A DNA stretch of 64,000 bases from Clostridia bacterium (GTDB taxonomy: Bacteria > Bacillota > Clostridia > Oscillospirales > Acutalibacteraceae): assembly GCA_017409475.1 (NCBI GenBank), contig JAFQSP010000003.1, forward strand, positions 310,001 through 374,000, written 5' to 3'. Position 1 is the stretch's first letter. Each line of letters begins with the position of its first letter. Of this stretch, positions 1-8,316 are shown piece by piece. The notes below the pieces were generated by a model. It saw only the letters and a list, made by a program, of their open reading frames with translations. It was not told where the DNA came from and searched no databases. Both the position numbers and the translations under genes were made by a program.

Positions 1-289
1 TAATCTTTCCGTCGTTTGCAGGAGTAATACCAATATCAGAAGCTAAAATTGCTTTTTCAATATCCTTTAATGTAGAAGCATCCCAGGGCTGAATTTGAAG
101 CATTCTTGCCTCTGGTACAGATACTGCTGCCATCTGGATAATAGGAGTAGGCGTACCATAATAATCAACAGTAACTCTATCAAGGATTGCAGGATTTGCT
201 CTTCCTGCTCGAATTGAACCATACTCTTTTTCGAGTGCGGCTACTGATTTATTCATTTTTTCTTCTGCTGTTTTAAAAAGTTCGTTCAT
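1..289 (-). CDS. frr: Ribosome recycling factor, N-terminal part (cut by window edge)
   Basis: Ribosome recycling factor works with EF-G to split the post-termination ribosome. The 96 residues visible begin MNELFKTAEEKMNKSVAAL and include the conserved SIRAGRANPAILDRV segment and the IQPWDAS stretch of the family. The C-terminal half lies beyond the left edge. The ATG follows a GGAG ribosome binding site and sits 16 bases after the pyrH stop codon, so the two are very likely cotranscribed. The pyrH-frr pairing is widespread in bacteria. Confidence 0.95.
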   Translation of the reverse strand, partial: MNELFKTAEEKMNKSVAALEKEYGSIRAGRANPAILDRVTVDYYGTPTPIIQMAAVSVPEARMLQIQPWDASTLKDIEKAILASDIGITPANDGKI

Positions 290-305
290 GACAATTCTCC
301 TTTTA

Positions 306-1010
306 TTATTTAACTATTGTACCAATTGTTTCGCCGCATATTGCACGAACAATATTTTTCGGGTCATTGAGATTGAATACGAGAATGGGGATATTATTAT
401 CCATACAGAGAGATGCTGCTGTACTGTCCATTACATGAAGTCCCTGGCTGAGAACGTCAATGTATTTAAGTTCATCATACTTTTTGCTTTCGGGATGTGT
501 TTTCGGGTCGCAGTCATATACACCGTCAACATTAGTTGCCTTAAAGATAATATCGGCATCAATTTCGGCTGCACGTAATGAAGCAGCTGTATCGGTTGAG
601 AAAAACGGATTTCCTGTTCCGCAGCCGAAAACAACTACACGTCCCTTTTCCAAATGACGAACAGCCTTGTTTCTGATATACGGTTCGGCTACCTGCTGCA
701 TAGAAATGGCTGTTTGAACTCGTACGTCAACACCAAGCTGTTCAAGCGCGTCGCCAAGTGCCAGCGCATTAATAACAGTGGCTAACATTCCCATATGGTC
801 AGCACGCGTTCTATCCATTTTTCCGCTTGTTCTTCCGCGCCAGAAGTTACCGCCGCCAACGACAACAGCTACTTCCGCACCTAGTGAAACGCATTCCTTA
901 ACGCTCTCGCAAATTTTAAGTACAGTGTCAAAATCGAGTCCAAAATGCTGTTCTCCGGCCATAGCCTCGCCGCTAACCTTAATAAGTACTCTCTTGTATT
1001 TAAGTTGCAT
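306..1010 (-). CDS. pyrH: UMP kinase (uridylate kinase)
   Basis: PyrH phosphorylates UMP to UDP in pyrimidine nucleotide synthesis and belongs to the amino acid kinase family, not the NMP kinase family. The 234-residue length is normal. Visible landmarks are the N-terminal [10 protein letters not shown] nucleotide-binding segment, GGGNFWRGR, the [15 protein letters not shown] helix and the [15 protein letters not shown] segment near residues 155-170. The gene has its own promoter upstream, after the tsf terminator, and leads into frr. Confidence 0.97.
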   Translation of the reverse strand: MQLKYKRVLIKVSGEAMAGEQHFGLDFDTVLKICESVKECVSLGAEVAVVVGGGNFWRGRTSGKMDRTRADHMGMLATVINALALGDALEQLGVDVRVQTAISMQQVAEPYIRNKAVRHLEKGRVVVFGCGTGNPFFSTDTAASLRAAEIDADIIFKATNVDGVYDCDPKTHPESKKYDELKYIDVLSQGLHVMDSTAASLCMDNNIPILVFNLNDPKNIVRAICGETIGTIVK

Positions 1011-1037
1011 AATACCACTCCTATATTATATATTCAT

Positions 1038-1066
1038 ATTCTACTATATTTATCAGATATTGTAAA
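1038..1066 (-). promoter_or_regulatory. Sigma-A promoter of pyrH-frr
   Basis: Reading the minus strand, TTTACA (1066-1061) and TAGAAT (1043-1038) are separated by exactly 17 bases. The pair lies between the tsf terminator and the pyrH start, which fits an independent promoter for pyrH-frr. Confidence 0.7.
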
Positions 1067-1083
1067 GCAAATAAATCAATTTT

Positions 1084-1119
1084 ATAAAAAAATCACCCGA
1101 CTTTTTTTAAGTCGGGTGA
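1084..1119 (-). terminator. Rho-independent terminator after tsf
   Basis: An 11-bp perfect stem (arms 1093-1103 and 1109-1119) with a 5-base loop is followed on the minus strand by a run of T. It begins 12 bases after the tsf stop codon and ends the rpsB-tsf unit. Confidence 0.92.
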
Positions 1120-1130
1120 AAAATTATAAT

Positions 1131-2045
1131 TTATTTTACCATACTTGCAACTTCGTCAGCGAAATTGTCGTTTCTTTTTTCGAGACCTTCGCCCTTTTCG
1201 AGACGGGCAAACTTAACAAGCTTGATTTCTCCGCCAAGCTTCTTAGCTTCAGCATCAATATATGCGCCAACCTTGAAATCGCCATTCTTAACGAATTCCT
1301 GCTCAACAAGACAAACTTCTGAGAAGAACTTGCCAAGCTTACCTTCAACGATTTTAGCAAGAACCTGTTCGGGCTTGTTAGCCATTTTAGGATCTTCCTT
1401 CATCTGGGAAATCATGATGCTCTTTTCATGCTCGATAGCATCAGCAGGAACAGAATCACGATCGAGGTATGTGGGGTTAACGGCTGCAATCTGCATTGCT
1501 ACATCCTTAGCGAGAGTCTTGAACTCTTCGGTAGCTGCGATTTCGGGAGTTGTTTCGAAGTTAACGAGAACGCCGATTTTACCGCCGCCGTGAACGTATG
1601 AACCAACAACACCTTCGTAACGCTCAAAGCGTCTGATTTTTATATTTTCGCGAACTGCGAGGAAGAGGTCCTGAACAGCCTCGTTAACTGTCTTGCCATC
1701 GAGGGTGCAGTTTCCGAGAGCTTCTACGTCAGCAGGATTCTGCTCAGCAACAACCTGAGCAACCTTCTTTGTAAGGTCTTTGAAGAGATCGCCACCGGCA
1801 ACGAAGTCGGTTTCTGCATTAATTTCGACAGCTGCAGCTACGCCGTCAGCTTCATAAACGAGAACAGCACCTTCTGCTGCAATACGAGTTGATTTCTTTG
1901 CCTGCTGAGCAAGTCCCTTTTCTCTAAGGAAGTCAACAGCCTTGTCCATATCACCGTTGCATTCGGTGAGAGCCTTTTTACAATCCATCATTCCACATCC
2001 GGTTTTTTCACGGAGTGCCTGTACGTCTTTAGCTGTAAATGCCAT
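1131..2045 (-). CDS. tsf: Elongation factor Ts
   Basis: EF-Ts is the guanine nucleotide exchange factor for EF-Tu. The start was set at 2045, giving MAFTAKDVQALREKTGCGMM and 304 residues, because a GGAGGA site precedes it; an in-frame ATG further upstream lies in the intergenic hairpin and gives no family-like sequence. The UBA-like N-terminal domain holds the hallmark TGCGMMDCKKAL, followed by AEINAETDFVA (here EINAETDFVAGG) and two dimerisation-type domains. It lies downstream of rpsB, separated by a hairpin that may act as a partial terminator. Confidence 0.96.
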   Translation of the reverse strand: MAFTAKDVQALREKTGCGMMDCKKALTECNGDMDKAVDFLREKGLAQQAKKSTRIAAEGAVLVYEADGVAAAVEINAETDFVAGGDLFKDLTKKVAQVVAEQNPADVEALGNCTLDGKTVNEAVQDLFLAVRENIKIRRFERYEGVVGSYVHGGGKIGVLVNFETTPEIAATEEFKTLAKDVAMQIAAVNPTYLDRDSVPADAIEHEKSIMISQMKEDPKMANKPEQVLAKIVEGKLGKFFSEVCLVEQEFVKNGDFKVGAYIDAEAKKLGGEIKLVKFARLEKGEGLEKRNDNFADEVASMVK

Positions 2046-2078
2046 TTTATTTTCCTCCAATATAATAAGTTTAAAAAA

Positions 2079-2112
2079 AGAAATCAGCGCTCGCCCGCTC
2101 CGGGCGAGCACT
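2079..2112 (-). terminator. Hairpin with T-run between rpsB and tsf (probable attenuator)
   Basis: Minus-strand arms 2112-2102 and 2096-2086 form an 11-bp GC-rich stem (one G-T wobble) with a 5-base loop, followed by a T-rich run at about 2083-2072. It stands between rpsB and tsf, which are normally cotranscribed, so it probably reduces rather than stops transcription into tsf. Confidence 0.7.
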
Positions 2113-2130
2113 GTTAATTTAAAAATTTAA

Positions 2131-2874
2131 TTATTCAGCGTCAGCTGCTTCTTCTGCTTCTTCGGTTTCAACAATAGCAGCAGAGCCCTGTTCGCCCTGA
2201 CGTCCTTCGATAACAGCTGAAGCCATAGCAGAAGCGATAAGCTTAACTGCACGGATAGCATCATCGTTACCGGGAATTACGTAGTCGATTTCGTCAGGAT
2301 CACAGTTGGTATCAACGATAGCAACGATCGGAATACCAAGCTTTTTAGCTTCAGCAACAGCGATTCTTTCTTTTCTCGGGTCAACGATAAAGAGAGCGCC
2401 GGGAAGCTCCTTCATATCCTGGATACCGCCAAGGAATTTTTCAAGCTTTTCGATTTCGAGCTTGAGCTTGATAACTTCCTTCTTGGGAAGAAGTTCGAAT
2501 GTGCCGTCTTCTTCCATTTTGCGAAGCTGGTTAAGTCTTCTGATTCTGAGCTTGATTGTGGTGAAGTTGGTCATCATACCGCCAAGCCAACGAGCATTAA
2601 CGAAGGGCATTTCGCAACGGATAGCCTCTTCCTTAACAGAATCCTGAGCCTGCTTCTTTGTTCCTACGAACAAAATTGACTTTCCTTCCATGGAAAGATC
2701 GCGTACGAAATTGTACGCAGTTTCAAGATACTTAACGGTCTTCTGCAAATCGATGATGTAGATACCGTTACGTTCAGCGAAAATGTACTCAGCCATTTTC
2801 GGGTTCCAGCGTCTTGTCTGATGGCCGAAATGTACGCCTGCTTCAAGAAGCTGTTTCATAGAGATTACTGACAT
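2131..2874 (-). CDS. rpsB: 30S ribosomal protein S2
   Basis: S2 binds the 30S subunit at the head-body junction. The 247 residues begin [19 protein letters not shown], with the classic [15 protein letters not shown] signature, then [26 protein letters not shown] and [10 protein letters not shown]. The C-terminal tail is acidic and alanine-rich. A GGAGGA ribosome binding site lies just before the ATG. The gene has a strong promoter and a structured leader of about 100 bases, suggesting regulated synthesis. Confidence 0.98.
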   Translation of the reverse strand: MSVISMKQLLEAGVHFGHQTRRWNPKMAEYIFAERNGIYIIDLQKTVKYLETAYNFVRDLSMEGKSILFVGTKKQAQDSVKEEAIRCEMPFVNARWLGGMMTNFTTIKLRIRRLNQLRKMEEDGTFELLPKKEVIKLKLEIEKLEKFLGGIQDMKELPGALFIVDPRKERIAVAEAKKLGIPIVAIVDTNCDPDEIDYVIPGNDDAIRAVKLIASAMASAVIEGRQGEQGSAAIVETEEAEEAADAE

Positions 2875-2887
2875 TTTTAATATCCTC

Positions 2888-2980
2888 CTTTGGTTTTTAC
2901 GCCTCCGCCAAAATCAACTTTACCGACTACCTAAAAGGCACCTTTCAGTAAATCATTTGACGTGTGTATTTTGGCACCGA
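2888..2980 (-). ncRNA. Structured 5' leader of rpsB (candidate cis-regulatory RNA)
   Basis: The transcript from the mapped promoter would carry about 100 untranslated bases. Within it, 2975-2968 and 2914-2907 are exact 8-base complements, GCCAAAAT with ATTTTGGC, enclosing a second hairpin whose outer arms are TTTACTG and CGGTAAA and whose inner arms are AAAGG and CCTTT. The last element is close to the rpsB ribosome binding site. Autoregulatory leaders are known for many ribosomal protein operons, including S2; assignment to any named family is not possible by eye. Confidence 0.5.
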
Positions 2981-2983
2981 ATT

Positions 2984-3012
2984 ATTTTATCACAGGTTAC
3001 CAAAAAAATCAA
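2984..3012 (-). promoter_or_regulatory. Sigma-A promoter of rpsB-tsf
   Basis: On the minus strand TTGATT (3012-3007) and TAAAAT (2989-2984) are spaced by 17 bases. The promoter sits between the ylmC stop and the rpsB leader. Confidence 0.75.
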
Positions 3013-3031
3013 GCAATTTTTATGTAATTTT

Positions 3032-3319
3032 CTATTTTCCGAAAATTCGGTTCATTACTCGCTTTTTAGGCGGCATAAAACCGCCCTGACACCTTACTAA
3101 AATTGTATCTTCACCTATAATTTCAATTTCATGCCAAGGAATTATACAATCATCGCATCTTCCTAAAAGTCCAAAGCATTTTAGACGCCCGAAAACAACT
3201 ATCGCAATAACCTTTGCCGTTACGGTGTCAACCTCAACATCGCCGACGCAGCCTAAGATTGCTCCATTGTGAAGACACACGACCTCTTTATTCCGTAAAT
3301 CCTGAATTCGACAATTCAT
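3032..3319 (-). CDS. ylmC: YlmC/YmxH family PRC-barrel sporulation-associated protein
   Basis: This 95-residue protein matches the YlmC/YmxH family, small single PRC-barrel proteins found in spore-forming Firmicutes. Visible family traits are the start MNCRIQDLRNKEVVCLHNGA, the GDVEVDTVTAKV segment, FGLLGRCDDCIIPWHEIEIIGEDTILV and a basic tail. Its exact biochemical role is not established. It follows rpoD. Its ribosome binding site (GGGAG) lies in the 3' arm of a hairpin in the rpoD-ylmC spacer, so translation may be conditional. Confidence 0.85.
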   Translation of the reverse strand: MNCRIQDLRNKEVVCLHNGAILGCVGDVEVDTVTAKVIAIVVFGRLKCFGLLGRCDDCIIPWHEIEIIGEDTILVRCQGGFMPPKKRVMNRIFGK

Positions 3320-3323
3320 ACAA

Positions 3324-3360
3324 TCACTCCCTTACATTTTTCTAATATGCAAGGGAGTGA
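3324..3360 (-). promoter_or_regulatory. Hairpin that encloses the ylmC ribosome binding site
   Basis: Ten-base perfect complements at 3360-3351 and 3333-3324 form a stem with a 17-base AT-rich loop in the spacer between rpoD and ylmC. The downstream arm, AAGGGAGTGA on the minus strand, is the ribosome binding site of ylmC seven bases before its ATG. There is no T-run, so it does not look like a terminator; it may sequester the site or mark an RNA processing point. Confidence 0.6.
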
Positions 3361-3372
3361 CTAATAATTCAT

Positions 3373-4434
3373 TTATTTATCTCTAAACTTACTGCTGCGA
3401 ACAGGATGACGAAGCTTTCTGAGCGCCTTTGCCTCAATCTGTCTGATACGCTCACGGGTAACGTTAAACTGAAGTCCAACCTGTTCAAGTGTGTGGCAAC
3501 GACCGTCTTCGAGTCCGAAACGAAGTCTTATTACAGCCTCTTCACGTGGTGTAAGCGTTTTAAGAACACTGTCAATATCCTCGTTAGTAATTGTTTTAAG
3601 AGCGGCTTCATCGGGTGCAAGAGCATCCTCATCCCTTATAAAGTCCATAAGTCGACTATCTTCCTCAGGGCCGATGGGAGTTTCCATCGAAACGGTCTCC
3701 TGTGCAACTCGCATAATCTCGCGTACACGTTCAATCGGTAAATCCATAGCCTCGGCAATCTGTTCCTCGGTTGGTTCACGGCCGTTTTCGTGTAAAAGTT
3801 GGCTCTGTGCCTTCTTAAGTCTGTTTATCGTCTCAACCATGTGAACGGGAATACGAATTGTTCTTGCCTGGTCAGCAATTGCACGAGTAATTGCCTGTCT
3901 AATCCACCATGTTGCATAGGTTGAGAACTTAAATCCCTTTGTATAATCGAATTTTTCAACAGCCTTAATCAAGCCGACATTTCCCTCTTGAATAAGGTCA
4001 AGGAAATACATACCTCGTCCAACATATCTCTTTGCGATACTAACAACAAGTCGAAGGTTAGCTTCGGCAAGGCGTTTTTTAGCCTTTTCGTCGCCTTCGA
4101 TGATTTTCTTTGCAAGTTCGATTTCATCATCTGACGAAAGAAGCTGAACGCGACCAATTTCTTTTAAGTAAAGCTTTACCGGGTCATCAAGAGAAACCGA
4201 ATCAGCCGATGCAAGATTTTCTAACGATTCGTCAATATCCTCGTTTTCAACCTCGTTATCAAGTTCTTCAAGGTCCTCTGCTGTCGGTTCATCACCCATA
4301 ACGTCAATATCTGCTACAGGAGGAAACTCCTCAATTTCATCATTTGTAGCAATACTTGCGCTAATACTGTTGATGTCGTAATTCTCGGTTGAATCGGAAT
4401 TGTTATCATATCCCATTTCTGAATGCTTGTTCAT
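3373..4434 (-). CDS. rpoD: Primary sigma factor RpoD (SigA)
   Basis: This is the vegetative sigma factor. Its 353 residues begin with a very acidic region (about 1-80), followed by region 1.2 ([13 protein letters not shown], 84-96), region 2 with the core-binding and -10 helices ([15 protein letters not shown] to [14 protein letters not shown], 127-185), region 3 (196-270) and region 4 with the -35 helix-turn-helix ([19 protein letters not shown], 316-334). It overlaps the dnaG stop by four bases (ATGA), so it is translationally coupled to the primase, as in the classic dnaG-rpoD macromolecular synthesis operon. Confidence 0.97.
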   Translation of the reverse strand: MNKHSEMGYDNNSDSTENYDINSISASIATNDEIEEFPPVADIDVMGDEPTAEDLEELDNEVENEDIDESLENLASADSVSLDDPVKLYLKEIGRVQLLSSDDEIELAKKIIEGDEKAKKRLAEANLRLVVSIAKRYVGRGMYFLDLIQEGNVGLIKAVEKFDYTKGFKFSTYATWWIRQAITRAIADQARTIRIPVHMVETINRLKKAQSQLLHENGREPTEEQIAEAMDLPIERVREIMRVAQETVSMETPIGPEEDSRLMDFIRDEDALAPDEAALKTITNEDIDSVLKTLTPREEAVIRLRFGLEDGRCHTLEQVGLQFNVTRERIRQIEAKALRKLRHPVRSSKFRDK

Positions 4435-6200
4435 TTTTTACTCCCTCTTTTTAAATCAGATATTTTTTTAATCGTTTCTGCCCAATTTTCCTCATTATCG
4501 TCATCGGTTGCATCTTTTAATTGCTTATCGTTCAAAATAACTTTAATGCAATCGTCTATTTGTTCGCAACCGGTATCCAATGTAGCCTTTTTATTTAACA
4601 TTTCGACTATTTTACCCATTTCATCGGGTGCAAATTCGGACGAAAATAAGGATATATCGGGAATCTTTTGATTTACTAATAAGCCAATTAAGAATTTAAA
4701 AACTCGCGAATTAAATTTTGTAATAAAATCCGACGGTTTTATACGTTCATTTATATATTCATAAAGCGACGGGTCACTCATTAAAAGCGAAATGATAGTT
4801 TCCTCCGCTATTGCTGAACGCGTATTATGTTTTCGCTCCGGGTTAACTCGGTCATTTGACGATGAGCGTTTTATTTCTTTTTCGATACGTTGCTTTTTTT
4901 CATATGAAACACGCGACTTAAATATCATATTAATTTGACGTGTCAACACATCCTTGGACACACCAAATTCATCAGCTATACGCCCGGTATAAAGGTCACG
5001 TGCAATGCTGTCATCGGTATTTGCTAAAATTTGAGCCGCTTGTTTTAAGGCTGATAGCTTACCATCGTCGGTCGATAAATCGAATTTCGATTTTGCAGAC
5101 ATAAGCTTATACTCAATATCGTTATTTGCGCCCTCTATCAGCATTTTAAATTTTTCATTACCGAATTTTTTTATAAATTCGTCAGGGTCCTTTGCATCGG
5201 TAATTCGTAAAACTCGAATTTTTATTCCTGTCGATTTAAGAATTTCGATGGTTTTATTTGTCGCCTTTTGTCCGGCTTCGTCGGCATCAAGCGTTACAAT
5301 AATTTCGTCGGTATATCGGGACAAAAGTCTCGCCTGTTCCTGAGTAAAAGCCGTTCCGCAAGCTGCTACTGCGTTATCAAACCCAGCCTGATGGAGCGCA
5401 ATAACATCCATATATCCTTCGGCAAGAATGATCCCCTTGCTTTTTGAATTTTTAGCATAATTCAGTGCGTACAGAACCGTACTTTTTTTATAAACAGGGG
5501 TATCTGAGCTGTTAATATATTTTGCAATGGTCTTATCTTCGCTTAATCGACGTCCGCCAAAGGCAATAACGTTACCTCTCAAATCGATTATCGGGAACAT
5601 TACTCGGTCACGAAATCTGTCAAAATATCCTTTCCCGCTTTTTCTCTTAGAAATCAAATCAGCGGAAAAAATCAAATCGTCGGAATAGCCGAGCCCTCGC
5701 AAATGCTTATACAGCGAATCCCACGAATCAGGTGCATAGCCGAGTCCGAAATGCTTAATCGTAGAACCCGAAAGCTCACGTGATTTAAAATAAGCGAGAC
5801 CTTTTTTTCCACCCTCAGTTTTCAGCTGTTCGTGAAAGAATCGTGCAGCCGCTCGGTTAATTTCATAGACCTTCATTCTGAGCTTTTGCATGCTGTCGTC
5901 ATAGCCCGTTTCGGGCATTCTCATACCCGACCTATCGGCAAGAAACTTTACCGCATCGATGTAATCAAGATTTTCAATTCCGCGAATAAAGGTAATCGGG
6001 TCACCGCCTGCACCACAACCGAAACAGTAGTATGAATTGCTTGACGGATAAACAGTAAATGATGGCGATTTTTCGTTATGAAAGGGGCAAAGTCCAACAA
6101 GGTTACTGCCCCTACGTTTGAGATTAACATAGGATGATATAACAGATTCAATATCGTTACGTTGTCTTAATTCTTCAATAAATTCTTCAGGTATTCTCAT
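4431..6200 (-). CDS. dnaG: DNA primase
   Basis: DnaG makes RNA primers for replication. The 589-residue protein has the N-terminal CHC2 zinc finger (C38, H41, C59, C62), a catalytic core with the TOPRIM motifs [12 protein letters not shown] and [11 protein letters not shown] (about residues 255-310), and a C-terminal region that would contact the DnaB helicase. The start has a GGGGTGA site. It lies between dgt and rpoD; the overlap with rpoD suggests coupled expression. Confidence 0.97.
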   Translation of the reverse strand: MRIPEEFIEELRQRNDIESVISSYVNLKRRGSNLVGLCPFHNEKSPSFTVYPSSNSYYCFGCGAGGDPITFIRGIENLDYIDAVKFLADRSGMRMPETGYDDSMQKLRMKVYEINRAAARFFHEQLKTEGGKKGLAYFKSRELSGSTIKHFGLGYAPDSWDSLYKHLRGLGYSDDLIFSADLISKRKSGKGYFDRFRDRVMFPIIDLRGNVIAFGGRRLSEDKTIAKYINSSDTPVYKKSTVLYALNYAKNSKSKGIILAEGYMDVIALHQAGFDNAVAACGTAFTQEQARLLSRYTDEIIVTLDADEAGQKATNKTIEILKSTGIKIRVLRITDAKDPDEFIKKFGNEKFKMLIEGANNDIEYKLMSAKSKFDLSTDDGKLSALKQAAQILANTDDSIARDLYTGRIADEFGVSKDVLTRQINMIFKSRVSYEKKQRIEKEIKRSSSNDRVNPERKHNTRSAIAEETIISLLMSDPSLYEYINERIKPSDFITKFNSRVFKFLIGLLVNQKIPDISLFSSEFAPDEMGKIVEMLNKKATLDTGCEQIDDCIKVILNDKQLKDATDDDNEENWAETIKKISDLKRGSKK

Positions 6201-6222
6201 TCTATGTCACCCCGATTCATAA

Positions 6223-7230
6223 TTATTTTTGCCAGGATTTTGGAATATAAATTTCGCTGAACAGAAGTACCGCATACCTATCGGTCATTCCCGCAATATA
6301 GTCAAGGGTTGCTCTTTCAACCCCTTCGCTTTCTCTTATGTAGTCAAATTCGTGAGGAAGCTTATTGCTATTGGTTGAGTAATAATGATACATTCGCTTT
6401 ATCATATCATCAACCTTAGTTTCCTCGCCTTTGGCTATTGGGTTGCGATAAACATTTTCGTATAAAAATTCAAGCAGCTTGTCTGCAGCTGAATTTATTT
6501 CACCATTCATGGAAATATTGTCAACACCGTTGTTTATACACGAATTAACCATTGTATTAATTCTTTCGGATTTTGACCTTCCGAGTATATCTCGAATTTC
6601 AGACGGAATATCATTTTCGGATAAAATACCCGCCCTAATAGCATCTTCAATATCATGATTGATATAAGCAATTCTGTCGGACAGACGAACAATTCGGCCT
6701 TCGAGGGTGAATGCTTCTTCGCCGCAGGTATGTCTCAAAATGCCGTTTTTAACTTCCTTTGTTAAGTTGAGTCCCTTTCCGTTTTTTTCGAGCTTTTCTA
6801 CCACTCGAACGCTTTGCTCATAATGCTTAAACCCGATTTCCGAACAATCGTCGAGTGCCCTTTCGCCGGCATGCCCAAACGGAGTATGACCTAAATCGTG
6901 AGCAAGCGCAATTGCCTCGGTTAAATCTTCATTAAGCGCAAAAGCTCGTGCAATTGTCCTTGCGATTTGAGAAACTTCGAGAGTATGTGTAAGGCGTGTA
7001 CGATAATGGTCAAGCTCAGGTGAAAGAAAAACTTGAGTTTTATGTTTAAGACGTCTAAATGCTTTTGAATGAATTACCCTGTCCCTGTCGCGTTGAAAGC
7101 AGGTTCGAATATTACAATCTTTTTCCTTAATATCGCGGCCTAATGAGCTATCGCTAAAACATGCATTTTCGCATAGAATCAGTCGTTCATTATGCTCGGT
7201 TCTTTCTCTGACAGTTGAAAATTTATTCAT
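6223..7230 (-). CDS. dgt: Deoxyguanosinetriphosphate triphosphohydrolase-like protein
   Basis: This HD-domain enzyme resembles dGTPases, which release tripolyphosphate from dGTP. Metal ligands are visible in RLTHTLEVSQIA and LAHDLGHTPFGHAGE, with a further D near SDRIAYINHD. The gene could begin at a GTG (7239), ATG (7233) or ATG (7230); 7230 is chosen because it gives the best distance from the only likely ribosome binding site, but 7233 is nearly as good. It lies upstream of dnaG, a common arrangement in Clostridia. Confidence 0.9.
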   Translation of the reverse strand: MNKFSTVRERTEHNERLILCENACFSDSSLGRDIKEKDCNIRTCFQRDRDRVIHSKAFRRLKHKTQVFLSPELDHYRTRLTHTLEVSQIARTIARAFALNEDLTEAIALAHDLGHTPFGHAGERALDDCSEIGFKHYEQSVRVVEKLEKNGKGLNLTKEVKNGILRHTCGEEAFTLEGRIVRLSDRIAYINHDIEDAIRAGILSENDIPSEIRDILGRSKSERINTMVNSCINNGVDNISMNGEINSAADKLLEFLYENVYRNPIAKGEETKVDDMIKRMYHYYSTNSNKLPHEFDYIRESEGVERATLDYIAGMTDRYAVLLFSEIYIPKSWQK

Positions 7231-7293
7231 CATATTCACCGCCTACAAATACTTCTTAATTATATTATTCGACAAAAATTAAAAATCTACTTT

Positions 7294-7923
7294 TTAAAAA
7301 GCTAAATATTTTTGATTATTTTTTATTAATTCAATTTTTCCGTTGCAAAGCTCAATGAAATCCTTCTCAAAGCTATCGATATTATCACTTTTTACGCAAA
7401 AATGAAGCTTAACATTATCTTCAAATTCACTTTCTATTTCTTTGCAACCATTGTTATTCAAAAACGCTTGCAAGGTACCGTAAAAGCTGTAATCGCAGAC
7501 AATTTCGCATTCGGTAACGGGAGTCATAGTAATTATCTCCGCCTCGTCAACAGCAAGCGATGCGCTATGAGAATATGCGTGAACCAAGCCGCCGGTACCA
7601 AGCAATATTCCGCCAAAATAACGGGTTACTACGACAAGTACATCGACAAGCCCTTTTTTATCAATTACGTCAAGAACAGGCATGCCTGCCGTTCCCTGTG
7701 GCTCGCCATCATCAGAAAAGCGCTTAATATTTCCTTCACGAAGAATATACGCATATACGTTATGCTTTGCATCCCAATATTTACTTTTCATTTCGGAAAT
7801 AATTACTTCTGCCTCTTCCCTTGTTGTTACCGGAAAAGCGGCACCTATAAATCGTGAACGCTTTTCGGTAAATTCAGTTTTTGAAATATTCCGTACAGTA
7901 ATATATTCCTTTATAGCTGCCAC
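7294..7923 (-). CDS. yigZ: YigZ/IMPACT family protein
   Basis: This 209-residue protein belongs to the YigZ (IMPACT, UPF0029) family, whose role in bacteria is poorly known. Family traits are KTEFTEKRSRFIGAAFPV near the N-terminus, DAKHNVYAYIL, the SDDGEPQGTAGMPVLDVI signature and VVTRYFGGILLGTGGLVHAY. The C-terminal region forms the usual ferredoxin-like domain. The start is a GTG with a poorly spaced ribosome binding site, so the first codons are uncertain. It follows the rpmE terminator. Confidence 0.9.
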   Translation of the reverse strand: MAAIKEYITVRNISKTEFTEKRSRFIGAAFPVTTREEAEVIISEMKSKYWDAKHNVYAYILREGNIKRFSDDGEPQGTAGMPVLDVIDKKGLVDVLVVVTRYFGGILLGTGGLVHAYSHSASLAVDEAEIITMTPVTECEIVCDYSFYGTLQAFLNNNGCKEIESEFEDNVKLHFCVKSDNIDSFEKDFIELCNGKIELIKNNQKYLAF

Positions 7924-7937
7924 CTTCTTTTCTAATT

Positions 7938-7974
7938 AAAAAAATAGTTCCGCAACCCTTTTGGTTGCGGAACT
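7938..7974 (-). terminator. Rho-independent terminator after rpmE
   Basis: A 12-bp perfect stem (7946-7957 with 7963-7974) and 5-base loop are followed on the minus strand by seven T. It lies 26 bases past the rpmE stop codon. Confidence 0.95.
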
Positions 7975-7999
7975 GTCAACAACAAATAGATTAGCAAAA

Positions 8000-8206
8000 T
8001 TATTTATCCTGCAAATTGAAACGCTTTTTAAATCTGTCAACGCGTCCGCCGGTATCAACTAACTTCTGCTTGCCGGTGTAGAAAGGATGGCAGTTTGAGC
8101 AAATATCCAAACGAATGTTTTCCTTTGTTGAACGGGTTTCAAACTCAGCGCCGCAAGCACATCTAACAGTTGTCTTTTCGTACTTAGGCTGGATTTCTAC
8201 TTTCAT
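8000..8206 (-). CDS. rpmE: 50S ribosomal protein L31, zinc-binding type
   Basis: L31 is a small late-assembling protein of the 50S subunit. This copy is the zinc-ribbon form, with CAC (C16, C18) and CSNC (C36, C39) when counted from the second methionine, chosen here because family members start MKxxIxP. The protein is 68 residues, and the [11 protein letters not shown] segment is conserved. It is a single-gene unit with its own near-consensus promoter and terminator. Having all four cysteines, it is the form usually favoured under zinc sufficiency. Confidence 0.96.
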   Translation of the reverse strand: MKVEIQPKYEKTTVRCACGAEFETRSTKENIRLDICSNCHPFYTGKQKLVDTGGRVDRFKKRFNLQDK

Positions 8207-8248
8207 CAATTGTCACCTCTTTCACATACTTGTCTCATTAACGAAACA

Positions 8249-8277
8249 ATAATAACACAACATTTTCCCATTTGCAA
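8249..8277 (-). promoter_or_regulatory. Sigma-A promoter of rpmE
   Basis: TTGCAA (8277-8272) and TATTAT (8254-8249) on the minus strand are spaced by 17 bases, about 45 bases before the rpmE start. Confidence 0.75.
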
Positions 8278-8316
8278 GTGTTTTTTTATTATTTTGATAA
8301 AATAGCTTAATTTTCA

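Noticed and set aside
288-578. Plus-strand frame over frr and pyrH
   Set aside because: It overlaps a confidently identified pyrH and has no recognisable protein features.
8281-8316. Terminator after addA
   Set aside because: Only a short AT-only inverted repeat is visible; it would be too weak to call.
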